Shown piece after piece: positions 26,249-34,468 of a DNA stretch of 64,000 bases. The DNA is taken from assembly GCF_000826185.2 (NCBI RefSeq), contig NZ_LN648875.1, positions 1,439,853-1,503,852 of the forward strand. Reading direction: 5' to 3'. The notes below the pieces were generated by a model. That model was not told where the DNA came from, did not search any database, and saw only the letters and a list, made by a program, of their open reading frames with translations. Numbering within the stretch: position 1 is the stretch's first letter; each line of letters begins with the position of its first letter. A program made the position numbers and the translations under genes. This stretch comes from Microbacterium gorillae. Its GTDB lineage: Bacteria; Actinomycetota; Actinomycetes; Actinomycetales; Microbacteriaceae.

Positions 26249-27396
26249 CCCTCGACGCCGACGACCTCCGGACCCTGCGTGCGCAGATCCCGGTCGTCGT
26301 GGCGATCCTCGTCCGGCGCGGCGCCGATTTCGCGTCGGCCGAGGACGCCGTGCAATCCGCCCTCGTCGCCGCTCTCGAGAGCCCCACAGTGCCGCGAGAC
26401 CTGCGGGCCTGGCTGGTGACCGCCGCCTGGCGGAAGTTCCTCGACGAGGTCCGCAGCGCCACCGCCCGCGGGGCTCGCGAAGCACGGGACGCGGACGCGC
26501 CCGCGGCGGGGGAGGTGTCCGAGCGGGACGACACCCTGTGGCTCTACTTCCTGTGCGCGCATCCGACACTGACGTCGACCTCCGCGGTGGCCCTCACGCT
26601 GCGGACCGTCGCCGGACTCACCACGCGCGAGATCGCCGACGCGTACCTCGTGCCGGAATCGACGATGGCTCAGCGCATCAGCCGGGCGAAGCAGCGGATC
26701 GCCGGTGTCCGGCTGGACGAACCGGGCGATGTGGCTACCGTGCTGCGCGTGCTCTACCTGATGTTCACCGTCGGGCATTCCGGATCGGTGGACCTGGCGC
26801 AGGAGGCGATCCGCATCACGCGACAGTTGCGCACGCTGCTGAACGAGCCCGAGGTCTCCGGGCTGCTCGCGCTCATGCTCCTGCACCACGCCCGCCGCCG
26901 CGCCCGCTCCGACGAGCACGGCCGGCTGATTCCCCTGGACGAGCAGGATCGCTCGCGGTGGGACCGGGCCCTCATCGCTGAGGGGGTGCACCTGCTGCAG
27001 CGGGCGCTCGGCCGGCAGCGACGGGGCCCGTTCCAGGTGGAAGCGGCGATCGCCGCCCTGCATGCCGACGCCGCCACGGCCGCCGAGACGGACTGGCCTC
27101 AGATCGTGGCCTGGTACGACGACCTCCTGGCTCTCGCGCCGACGCCCGTCGCGCACCTGAACCGCGCGGTGGCGGTCGGTCGGGCCGACGGTCCGCAGGC
27201 CGGACTCGCCGCCCTCGCGACCGTTGCGACGGATGTCCCGCGCCGCACGGCCGTCGCGGCGTACTTCCATGAACGCACCGGCGAGACCGCGCTCGCGGCC
27301 GAGGAGTACGCCGATGCCGCCGCCCGCGCGACGAACCTCGCGGAGCAGGACCACCTCGCCCGGCAGGCCGCCCGCCTGCGCGGGACATCGGGCTGA
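26245..27396 (+). CDS. ECF42-type RNA polymerase sigma factor
   Basis: A 383-aa extracytoplasmic-function sigma factor. Sigma region 2 is near residues 10-75 (ASAEDAVQSALVAAL) and region 4 near 115-170 (GLTTREIADAYLVPESTMAQRISRAKQRI). A long C-terminal extension of ~200 helical, TPR-like residues is typical of this group. No anti-sigma gene is adjacent, also typical, and the extension probably regulates activity. The coupled DGPF gene upstream is the usual partner and likely target. GTG 26245 overlaps the DGPF stop; longer upstream frames are not supported. Confidence 0.9.
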   Translation: MTLDADDLRTLRAQIPVVVAILVRRGADFASAEDAVQSALVAALESPTVPRDLRAWLVTAAWRKFLDEVRSATARGAREARDADAPAAGEVSERDDTLWLYFLCAHPTLTSTSAVALTLRTVAGLTTREIADAYLVPESTMAQRISRAKQRIAGVRLDEPGDVATVLRVLYLMFTVGHSGSVDLAQEAIRITRQLRTLLNEPEVSGLLALMLLHHARRRARSDEHGRLIPLDEQDRSRWDRALIAEGVHLLQRALGRQRRGPFQVEAAIAALHADAATAAETDWPQIVAWYDDLLALAPTPVAHLNRAVAVGRADGPQAGLAALATVATDVPRRTAVAAYFHERTGETALAAEEYADAAARATNLAEQDHLARQAARLRGTSG

Positions 27397-27436
27397 ACGT
27401 GCGGGTGGGCGTCCGACCTTCGGACGCGCACCCCGG

Positions 27437-27743
27437 GGTCACTTCTTTTTGCCGCCCGTGTTCCAGATCGCGTCACGGATGTCGTGCGACTGCGCCTCGA
27501 GAGACTCGTTGACAGTGCGGTTCCCGACGCAGGAGTACTGCGCCTGATCCCCGTCGGAGCCGTGCGGGTGGGCTGGCCGTAGCCGGTGTTCGGGAAGACG
27601 TAGGAGCGGAAGAACTCCTGCGATCCGTAAGGCTGGGAGCAGTTCGCGGCAGAAGGGCCGCCGAAAGCGTCTACGAGCGCCGTCGTGGTGCGACTCCCTT
27701 GGTGCCCGAGGCTGAGGTTTCGGAACAGTGCGACGTAGTTCAT
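27437..27743 (-). pseudogene. Composite remnant: DUF1697-like N-terminus joined to the C-terminus of an unrelated protein
   Basis: From ATG 27743 the minus strand reads MNYVALFRNLSLGHQGS, resembling the start of a DUF1697 protein, and then abruptly changes to QPYGSQEFFRSYVFPNTGYGQP. A one-base deletion near 27560 shifts the frame, after which YSCVGNRTVNESLEAQ continues to KKK and a stop at 27437. The second part looks like the tail of a different protein I cannot name. The ATG overlaps the stop of the hydrolase at 27740. Both fragments are incomplete, so no functional product is expected. Confidence 0.5.
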
Positions 27744-28459
27744 GGGTTCTCGACCACCTCGATGATCTGTCGCGCCACGTCCTCGGGTGCGGTGATCATT
27801 GGCCAGTGGGAGCTATCGATCGTGCTCATCGTCCACCCGGTGCTGCTGCTCGTGTCCGGTGCGACGGGAGGACGCGTACGCAGGCACTTCACGTAGTGCA
27901 GGCGCACGCCTGTTGCGAGGGTCTGGATGGGCTGCTCGATCGCGGGCTCGGCGTAGGTGCCGATCGGTTGCGGGGTCACATGCTCATCGAGCCACGCGAG
28001 ATCCCGATCGGTGATTCCGTTGCGTGGGTACATCTGGTCGAGCTGATCGCGCGTGAACCAGGGCGTTGTGCCGTCGCGAGCGATGCTGCGCATGAAGCTC
28101 TCGGTTTGCGCACCCATGACATCGAACCAAGATGCGCCGGGCTGCGGGAGCACCGCGTCGAGAAAGATCACCGAGCGCAGATGCTGGGCGATCCGGCTCA
28201 GCGCTCCGGCCGCAACATATCCGGCGAAGGAGTGCGCCACGAGGGTGGCGTCATCCAGACAGCTCACCTCGATGGCGAGGTCATCAATCCAGTCGGAGAG
28301 CGTGACGGAGGCAGGAGGAGTCTCGTCGTCGCCGGTAGCACGCAGTTGCGGCGTGACAACGGTCAGCCCACGTTGCTGGAGCAGCGGAGTGACCCGGCTC
28401 CATGCCCAGGGTCCGAGTCCGCCGCCACCGACAAGAACGATAGAGCCGGGGGTATTCAC
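27740..28459 (-). CDS. Alpha/beta hydrolase, esterase-like
   Basis: A 239-aa serine hydrolase. An oxyanion-type VLVGGGGLGPWAW segment sits near the start. The nucleophile elbow is degenerate but recognisable: AHSFAG with Ser93 (VAHSFAGYVAAG). The acid is in the FLDAVLP region and the catalytic His is in SSHWPMITAPE near the end. The nearest families are plant-type methylesterase/hydroxynitrile-lyase-like hydrolases. It follows the epoxide hydrolase-like gene with a 4-bp overlap and is probably controlled by the divergent MarR gene. The substrate is unknown. Confidence 0.82.
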   Translation of the reverse strand: MNTPGSIVLVGGGGLGPWAWSRVTPLLQQRGLTVVTPQLRATGDDETPPASVTLSDWIDDLAIEVSCLDDATLVAHSFAGYVAAGALSRIAQHLRSVIFLDAVLPQPGASWFDVMGAQTESFMRSIARDGTTPWFTRDQLDQMYPRNGITDRDLAWLDEHVTPQPIGTYAEPAIEQPIQTLATGVRLHYVKCLRTRPPVAPDTSSSTGWTMSTIDSSHWPMITAPEDVARQIIEVVENP

Positions 28460-29553
28460 GAGTGTGCTCCTAACTGCGTTATCCGCTGCATGAAAACGCT
28501 GAGGTCGTTGACCAGTTCTGTCGGCGAGTCGAGTGCGGCCATGTGTCCGCCGGTGCCGTGCTCATACCACCCGACGAGGTTGTTGTACCGTTCCGAGACG
28601 GCGTGCGAAGCGAAGTCGGTCACGCCGAACCTGCTCACGGCAGTAGGCACCGGCGAGAAGACAGGAGTTGCGTCCGGCCTGCTCGTCGCGAACAGCCGCA
28701 TACTGGTGGCCGCGCTGTTGGTGAGCCAGTACAGGGTGGCATTGGCGAAGATGAAGTCGTCTTCTATGCCGAAATCGGTTCCGAGCGCGGCCTGCCACAG
28801 GCTGTACTTGTCGAGTTGCCACGCGAGAATTCCTACCGGTGAGTCAGCGAGAGCGAATGCTAGCGAGTCCGGCCGCTCTGCCTGGAGACGGAGGTAGGCG
28901 CTACCGTTCATCGCATAGCGCTGTAAGTCGCGCCATGCTTGGTCCTCATCCGTGCCATCCGCGAGAAACCCGTGGAGCCCGGCGCTGACATGTACACCAG
29001 CGACTCGATCCGGGGCGAGGGTGCCCATGGCGCGGGCGACCACGGAGCCCCAGTCCTCGCCGTGCACCGCAAAGAGGTCGAATTCGAGCGCTTCCATCAT
29101 CTTCAGCAGCAGCTTGGAAGAGTCCAAAGCAGACCAGGAGGCTCGCGGCAACGGGGATGTGCCGAAGCCCGGCATCGAGACCAGTACCAGCTCAGAACAC
29201 ACCGCGCGCAGCCCGCCGATGACGCGATGGAACATCAGAAACGATGTCGGCCAGCCATGAACAAGCAGCAGCGGGAGAACACCCTCACCCGAAATGCGCA
29301 AGACATGCAGGTCAATACCGTCGACTTGTACCATCGCGTGCGACTCGACTCCCGCGGCGCGCTCCGTTGGTTCGAGCCAGTCAATCCATCGCGTCACTGC
29401 CTCAGCAACGACGAGGTGGCTCGGACCGTAGTCGCCGTCGACCAGGGACGCGGTGGCGGGAAGCCGCGACGCGCGCAGCCGAGTGCGCAACTCGCCTGCC
29501 GCCCAGTCGAGATCGGGCAGAACGCCCGACAGGGATTGGTAGCATGCTGTCAT
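28456..29553 (-). CDS. Epoxide hydrolase-like alpha/beta hydrolase
   Basis: A 365-aa protein with an N-terminal EHN-like segment (LDWAAGELRTRLRASRLP) and the hydrolase fold. LLVHGWPTSF carries the HGWP oxyanion motif, and VHGEDWGSVVA has the nucleophile Asp in the position used by epoxide hydrolases. GTGGHMAALDSP near the end contains the catalytic His. It would open epoxides to diols. It is divergent from the MarR gene across a 47-bp gap that holds a palindromic operator, so induction by a toxic substrate is likely. Confidence 0.88.
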   Translation of the reverse strand: MTACYQSLSGVLPDLDWAAGELRTRLRASRLPATASLVDGDYGPSHLVVAEAVTRWIDWLEPTERAAGVESHAMVQVDGIDLHVLRISGEGVLPLLLVHGWPTSFLMFHRVIGGLRAVCSELVLVSMPGFGTSPLPRASWSALDSSKLLLKMMEALEFDLFAVHGEDWGSVVARAMGTLAPDRVAGVHVSAGLHGFLADGTDEDQAWRDLQRYAMNGSAYLRLQAERPDSLAFALADSPVGILAWQLDKYSLWQAALGTDFGIEDDFIFANATLYWLTNSAATSMRLFATSRPDATPVFSPVPTAVSRFGVTDFASHAVSERYNNLVGWYEHGTGGHMAALDSPTELVNDLSVFMQRITQLGAHS

Positions 29554-29573
29554 ATCTAGAGACTAACGCAGCA

Positions 29574-29589
29574 TGACAGTATCCTGTCA
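29574..29589. promoter_or_regulatory. Probable MarR operator
   Basis: TGACAG-TATC-CTGTCA is a perfect inverted repeat in the divergent 47-bp gap. A related half-site ATGCTGTCAT overlaps the start of the epoxide hydrolase gene at 29544-29553. It is well placed to repress both directions. Confidence 0.65.
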
Positions 29590-29600
29590 ATCGGAGGAGC

Positions 29601-30044
29601 ATGGAGCAGGACATCGACGCAACGCTGCACGCCATATGGGAGGCCAATCGTCTACTCCGCGACGAAGGCGAACGCATGGCAGCATCGGTGGGGCAGACCC
29701 ATGCACGCCGGATGGTTCTTCAGACAGCCGGGTCGGGCGCCACCGTTCCCGACATCGCCCGTCGATTACGCTTGCAACGCCAGAGCGTTCAGCGGGTAGC
29801 AGACCAGCTCGTCGAGGAAGGGTTCGCCTGCTACCAGGACAACCCCCGCCACCGGAGGTCAAAGCGGCTCCTGACGACACCAGCAGGTGATGACGTCCTG
29901 GGCCGGCTGGCAGACGTCCACGACGACTGGATTCGCGAGATCGGTGAGCTAGTTCCCTCCGCGCCCTGGGGCGATATGCGTCGAGGCCTCGAAGCACTGG
30001 TCGACGCACTCAAGACGAAGAAACCAGAAACGCAGAACGAATAG
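29601..30044 (+). CDS. MarR-family repressor
   Basis: A 147-aa dimeric winged-helix regulator. The recognition region reads TVPDIARRLRLQRQSVQRVADQLVEEG (about residues 49-75) and the wing contains DNPRHRRSKRLLTTPAG. GGAGGAG directly precedes the ATG. It faces the two-gene hydrolase operon, and the TGACAG palindrome between them is the likely binding site. It probably derepresses the hydrolases when an aromatic or lipophilic compound binds. Confidence 0.9.
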   Translation: MEQDIDATLHAIWEANRLLRDEGERMAASVGQTHARRMVLQTAGSGATVPDIARRLRLQRQSVQRVADQLVEEGFACYQDNPRHRRSKRLLTTPAGDDVLGRLADVHDDWIREIGELVPSAPWGDMRRGLEALVDALKTKKPETQNE

Positions 30045-30488
30045 CACTCCGCCAGGCGGTTGCCCAGCTCCGTGGCGCGTCGGGCGGCGATCAGGGTTTC
30101 GACCAACGGCGCAAGGTGCGGGCGTCCGCTGAACTCCGCGACCCCCCAAGATGACGAGCGCACGCGTCCCAGCGCACAGCTCGCCACTGGTGGGCGGTTC
30201 TGGGGATGCAAGGCCCGCGCCGAGCAGCGCGCCGCGACCGAGCGTACCCGCGCCGTGGGGGCGCAGGTACGCGACAGTTGAGATGCTGAACCGCCCCACA
30301 CCATCGAGGCGCTCCCCGGATGGGCAGCCCACGCAACGGCACGACGAGCCGAGAACGACCCCCGTCTGGCCGATGCTGGCCGCACCGTAGAGGGCGCCAA
30401 CGCTGACCATGAGGCGATGGTGCATTGACCGTCGCGGGACCGCGATAGGTCTATGAGGCTCATGTGCCGCGTGCGAGCGTCGCTCCTT
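30045..30488. other. Gene-poor stretch with possible decayed coding sequence
   Basis: About 440 bases without an intact gene. On the plus strand, 30243-30427 reads protein-like text (HTIEALPGWAAHATARRAEN, then DADHEAMVH-like end and a stop) interrupted by an upstream in-frame TGA at about 30280. It may be the tail of a lost gene, family unknown. A minus-strand alternative (GRPHLAPLVETLIAARRATE) is equally coding-like, so I do not name either. Confidence 0.35.
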
Positions 30489-31136
30489 TCAGTCTGTGGA
30501 GCCCCGAGCGTCTGCATTTTCCCCGTAGCTGGCGGAGGAAATGAGGTTGCTCTTGGCGCAAGGAATCCCGTTGCGCACGTTTTTCGCCCACGCCGTGGTG
30601 GTGGTCACAGCCGCGAGGTTGGAGTGCAGCAGCGTCATGAGGGTCTCGTGCACCTGCCGGGCAGGTGCGGTGCCGATCTCGTTGCTCAGGTTGATCGCAC
30701 CGGTCGCGTCGGAGAGCACTTCGATGGCGAGATCGTGCGGTCCGCCTGCTGCGGCGGTGGCGAGGATGCAGTTGTTGGTCATATATCCGACGAGAGTGAG
30801 CGTGTCGGCCTCACGCTCCTGACACCAGTTCGCCAGCGTCGTGCCGTCGAAAGCGCTGGCGAACCGCTTGACGATGCGCGTGTGCTCAGAGCGCAGTCGT
30901 TCAGCCAGCTTCGGATGGAGCTCTTGACGGGCGGAGCCAGAGGCGAACGCGGCGGCCTCAGCAGGGTTCTCGTGCTGGACGACAACGACAGGAATATCGC
31001 GCTCCTCGGCAATCCCGAGTGCGTCAAGGATGCGCTCGAGTGACTCTTCACGGGGTGGGTACTGGATCGTCAACGGACCGTGGAAGTATTCCTGTTGGAC
31101 GTCGATAATCACCAGCGCGCGACGGGGTGAAGGCAT
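30489..31136 (-). CDS. Isochorismatase-like cysteine hydrolase
   Basis: A 215-aa hydrolase of the isochorismatase superfamily. The catalytic Asp is in ALVIIDVQQEYF (Asp12), the Lys in TRIVKRFASAF, and the nucleophilic Cys in VGYMTNNCILATA, which has the usual cis-peptide neighbourhood. Substrates in this family include N-carbamoyl amides, nicotinamide and isochorismate; the precise one is unknown. It is divergent from the GlxA-type regulator at 31248, a common pairing in which the regulator controls the hydrolase. Confidence 0.88.
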   Translation of the reverse strand: MPSPRRALVIIDVQQEYFHGPLTIQYPPREESLERILDALGIAEERDIPVVVVQHENPAEAAAFASGSARQELHPKLAERLRSEHTRIVKRFASAFDGTTLANWCQEREADTLTLVGYMTNNCILATAAAGGPHDLAIEVLSDATGAINLSNEIGTAPARQVHETLMTLLHSNLAAVTTTTAWAKNVRNGIPCAKSNLISSASYGENADARGSTD

Positions 31137-31247
31137 GAGACGGCTCCTTGCGAAACGTGCGGATTGTCTGTCGTCATCGATCCTTTCGAGTCGGGCAGTA
31201 GGATCGTGAGTGGCCCTAATGACTACTTTCGATGAGATTAGGACAAA

Positions 31248-32240
31248 GTGCGGATTGCGATTTACGCCTTCGACGGCATCACGATGTTCCATCTCTCGAT
31301 ACCGTTGGCTGTCTTCGGAGAGGTCGCCCGCCTCGGCCTGGCTGACTGGGAGACGTGCGTGTGGAGTGAGGATGGCAAGCCCGTTCGGACGGAGGGCGGG
31401 CTGGAGATCGCGGCCCTGAGCGGCAGCGAGTCGGTCAGTAGCGCCGATGTGCTGGTGATACCTTCGTGGCCGTCCGAGTTGCCGGAGGCAAATGATCAAC
31501 TCCTCGAGCTCATCCGACGGACCCATGATCGCGGGGCGGCGGTCGTCGGGTTGTGCCTCGGAGCCTTCGCGGTCGCTCAAGCCGGGCTCCTGGATGGGCG
31601 GAGCGCGGTCACGCACTGGGTGCGCACGGCAGACCTTGCCATCCAGTATCCAGGCCTCAACGTCGAGCCATCGGCGCTGTACATCGATCACGGCGATGTA
31701 CTCACTTCGGCAGGCGCCGCATCGGCACTCGATGCCTGCGTGCATCTCGTGCGTGCCCGCCTCGGTTCGAGCGCAGCCGCTACGGTGGCGCGGCGACTGG
31801 TCATCGCACCGCATCGCGAAGGCGGGCAGGCCCAGTACATCGAACGCCCGGTTCCCACCGCGACAGGCGGGATCATCGGCGCTGTCACGGATTGGGCATT
31901 GACCCGTCTCGATCAGCCGCTCTCCGTGGAAGACCTCGCGCAACGGGCACAGATGAGCCCCCGCAACTTCACGCGCCGTTTCCGTAAGGCCACAGGAACA
32001 AGCCCGGCACGGTGGCTACTCACCCGTCGGCTCGACGAAGCACGACGTCTACTGGAAACCACGGAGCAGCCGATCAGCCGCATCGCCGAAGCATGCGGAT
32101 TCGTCAGCCCCGTCACCCTCCGCCAGAACTTCATCGGAACCTACTCGACGACTCCAACGGCATACCGCCGACAGTTCAACGACAAAGAGACACCCCACCG
32201 CCGTGCTCCCGCCACGGCGGGCGAGAAACTCCACCGTTGA
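31248..32240 (+). CDS. GlxA-type AraC-family regulator with DJ-1/PfpI domain
   Basis: A 330-aa regulator. The N-terminal ~170 residues form a DJ-1/PfpI-like sensor with the nucleophile-elbow text GLCLGAFAVAQAG. The C-terminal half has two AraC helix-turn-helices (VEDLAQRAQMSPRNFTRRF and ISRIAEACGFVSPVTLRQNF). GTG 31248 is the start. It is divergent from the isochorismatase-like gene across 111 bp and is its likely activator. Confidence 0.9.
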   Translation: MRIAIYAFDGITMFHLSIPLAVFGEVARLGLADWETCVWSEDGKPVRTEGGLEIAALSGSESVSSADVLVIPSWPSELPEANDQLLELIRRTHDRGAAVVGLCLGAFAVAQAGLLDGRSAVTHWVRTADLAIQYPGLNVEPSALYIDHGDVLTSAGAASALDACVHLVRARLGSSAAATVARRLVIAPHREGGQAQYIERPVPTATGGIIGAVTDWALTRLDQPLSVEDLAQRAQMSPRNFTRRFRKATGTSPARWLLTRRLDEARRLLETTEQPISRIAEACGFVSPVTLRQNFIGTYSTTPTAYRRQFNDKETPHRRAPATAGEKLHR

Positions 32241-32339
32241 CAACAGGACATTGCGGAAGAAGCAGCAATCCGCTCAGGTGGTGGACACGGACGTCCGTAG
32301 TCAGGGCTGCGGGCGTGGCTTCGGGCCGGACGGAACTCC

Positions 32340-32629
32340 GTGGGCCACCCGACGCACAGGCGGGTACCGATCACGCGCTCTTCGCCGCCATCCGGGCGCG
32401 CTGGGTCGCCTTCGTGCATGATCCGCGACGTGGTCTGGCATCGGCGGCCGTCGCCGTCGCGGTGCCGCGCGGGCCGGCCTTCGTCGCGCTCGTCATCGCC
32501 GGACGTCCGGACGAGGTGGCGGATCCGGAGGCACAGAGCGCGTTGTGCCGGATCGGCTTCGCGGCATCTGCCGCATTCGCGCCGCTCGGCACGCGGACGC
32601 CGGCTTCTGCCGCGCTTCGTCCGGCGTGA
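32340..32629 (+). pseudogene. Possible C-terminal remnant of an IclR-type regulator
   Basis: In the frame ending at 32629 the text LFAAIRARWVAFVHDPRRG, then SAAVAVAVPRGPAFVALVIAG and a final Ala-rich helix, resembles the effector-binding C-terminus of IclR regulators. No helix-turn-helix or plausible start precedes it. It sits between two complete regulator genes in a 470-bp gap. It is probably a truncated gene. Confidence 0.4.
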
Positions 32630-32685
32630 GCGAGCCACGTGGCCGGATCGCGGCGAACGATGGCCGGATGTCGACTTGACGGGAG

Positions 32686-32706
32686 CTACTTTCTTCAAGA
32701 AAGTAG
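32686..32706. promoter_or_regulatory. Perfect 21-bp palindrome, probable HxlR operator
   Basis: CTACTTTCTT and AAGAAAGTAG flank one central C, ending 5 bp before the HxlR start codon. AT-rich symmetric sites containing CTACTTT are typical of HxlR-family operators. Its position predicts strong autoregulation of the HxlR-MFS operon. Confidence 0.8.
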
Positions 32707-32711
32707 TGCTC

Positions 32712-33179
32712 ATGCCACTTCGCTCTGACTGGTCGCACTCGACCTGCTCCATCGCGCACGCCGCCGACGTGCTCGCCGACCCGTGGGTGCTGCTCGTCCT
32801 GCGCGAGTTGTTCTCCCATCGCACCGGGTTCGATGAGATCCGGGACGCCACCGGGGCCGCGGACAGCGTGCTCGCGCGGCGGCTGCGGACCCTCGCCGAG
32901 CACGGGCTCGTCGTGCGCCGCGTGGGCGGTGGCTACGACCTGACCGAGGCGGGGCGGGCGACTCTGCCCATCCTGCACGCGTACGCGCGCTTCACCGCCG
33001 CCACCGACCCGGACGGGCCGTGGGGCCTGCGCATCGCGTGCGCGCTGTGCGGTTCCGAGGCCGTCACGGCGGACTGGTGCCCGGCCTGCGCGGCGCCGTT
33101 GACCGCGGAGACGACCACCTGGTCCCGGCCCAGCATGGGCGGAGAACCGTTCCGGCTCGTCGCCGAGGTGGCCGCATGA
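32712..33179 (+). CDS. HxlR-family transcriptional regulator
   Basis: A 155-aa winged-helix regulator. The HxlR core begins at CSIAHAADVLADPWVLLVLRELF and includes GLVVRRVGGGYDLTEAGR. The C-terminal 45 residues carry Cys pairs (CALC, CPAC), a probable zinc ribbon seen in a subset of this family. ATG 32712 is taken because the palindromic operator ends just upstream. The stop overlaps the MFS start by 4 bp. Confidence 0.9.
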   Translation: MPLRSDWSHSTCSIAHAADVLADPWVLLVLRELFSHRTGFDEIRDATGAADSVLARRLRTLAEHGLVVRRVGGGYDLTEAGRATLPILHAYARFTAATDPDGPWGLRIACALCGSEAVTADWCPACAAPLTAETTTWSRPSMGGEPFRLVAEVAA

Positions 33180-34459
33180 GTCCGCGGCGCATCCACCCGG
33201 CCTGGTTCGTCGCGGCCGCCGCGCTCATCGCGCTGATCGGAGCGGCCGGCTTCCGGGCCGCGCCCGGTGTGCTGATGATCCCGTTGCACGAGGAATTCGG
33301 CTGGTCGATGACCGAGATGAGCATCGCCATCACGGTCAATCTCCTGCTCTACGGCCTGACCGCGCCGTTCGCCGCGGCGCTGATGCAGCGCTTCGGCGTG
33401 CGCCGCGTCACGACGGCGGCGCTGCTGCTGATCGCCGCCGGGTCCGCCCTGACCGTCCTGGTCGGTTCCGCCTGGCAGCTGCTGTTCACGTGGGGCCTGC
33501 TCATCGGTCTCGGGACGGGCTCCATGGCGCTCGTGTTCGCCGCCACGATCACGGACACGTGGTTCGTGAAGCGACGTGGTCTGGTTTCGGGCGTGCTCAC
33601 CGCCGGCAGCGCCGCCGGACAGCTCGTCTTCCTCCCGATCATCGCGACCGCCGCGGAGACCACGGGGTGGCGGTGGGCGTCCCTCATCATCGCCGGGGGT
33701 GCCCTCGTCGTCGTGCCCGTCGTCGTGTTCCTGCTTCGCGACCGCCCGTCGGACATCGGCGTGCTGCCCTACGGTGCCGACCCGGCGCAGCCGCCGACTA
33801 CGCCGGCTCCGAAGACCAACGCCGCTCGTACCGCCCTGACCGCGCTGCGCGAGGCCAGCCGCAGCCGGGCGTTCTGGGCGCTCGCGATCGGCTTCGCCAT
33901 CTGCGGGGCCACGACCAACGGACTCGTCGGCACTCACTTCATCCCGAGCGCGCACGACCACGGCATGCCGCAGACCACCGCGGCCGGTCTCCTGGCGGTC
34001 GTGGGCATCTTCGACATCGCCGGGACCGTCCTGTCCGGGTGGCTCACGGACCGGGTCAACCCTCGTATTCTGCTCGCGGCATACTACGGCCTGCGCGGGG
34101 TGAGCCTGATGCTGCTGCCGAGCCTGCTCTCCGCCGCGATCCAGCCCAGTCTCGTCGTCTTCATCGTGATCTACGGTCTCGACTGGGTCGCCACGGTGCC
34201 CCCGACGATCGCGCTGTGTCGCGAGCTGTTCGGCGACCGCGGGCCCCTGGTGTTCGGGTGGGTGTTCGCCGCCCACCAGGTCGGTGCGGCGCTCGCGGCC
34301 ACGCTCGCGGGCATCGTGCGCGACCAGACCGGGCAGTACACGGTGGCCTGGTTCACCGCGGCCGTGCTCTGCGTGGTGGCCGCACTCGTCAGCGGCACGA
34401 TCCGGCGCCCCCGCACGCCCGAACCCGACGCCGACCCGGAGCGGGTCACCGTCCCCTGA
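33176..34459 (+). CDS. MFS transporter, monocarboxylate/oxalate type
   Basis: A 427-aa major facilitator with 12 predicted membrane helices. The early text RAAPGVLMIPLHEEFGWSM and the motif-A-like DRVNPR loop fit the OFA/monocarboxylate-porter-like branch. It is translationally coupled to the HxlR regulator (ATGA), so it is the regulated target, probably an exporter or importer of a small organic acid or drug. The substrate is unknown. Confidence 0.88.
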   Translation: MSPRRIHPAWFVAAAALIALIGAAGFRAAPGVLMIPLHEEFGWSMTEMSIAITVNLLLYGLTAPFAAALMQRFGVRRVTTAALLLIAAGSALTVLVGSAWQLLFTWGLLIGLGTGSMALVFAATITDTWFVKRRGLVSGVLTAGSAAGQLVFLPIIATAAETTGWRWASLIIAGGALVVVPVVVFLLRDRPSDIGVLPYGADPAQPPTTPAPKTNAARTALTALREASRSRAFWALAIGFAICGATTNGLVGTHFIPSAHDHGMPQTTAAGLLAVVGIFDIAGTVLSGWLTDRVNPRILLAAYYGLRGVSLMLLPSLLSAAIQPSLVVFIVIYGLDWVATVPPTIALCRELFGDRGPLVFGWVFAAHQVGAALAATLAGIVRDQTGQYTVAWFTAAVLCVVAALVSGTIRRPRTPEPDADPERVTVP

Positions 34460-34468
34460 CCGGCGGGC

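Noticed and set aside
30060-30425. Genes on either strand between MarR and the isochorismatase-like gene
   Set aside because: Competing frames look weakly coding, an in-frame stop interrupts one, and neither has a start or a family match.
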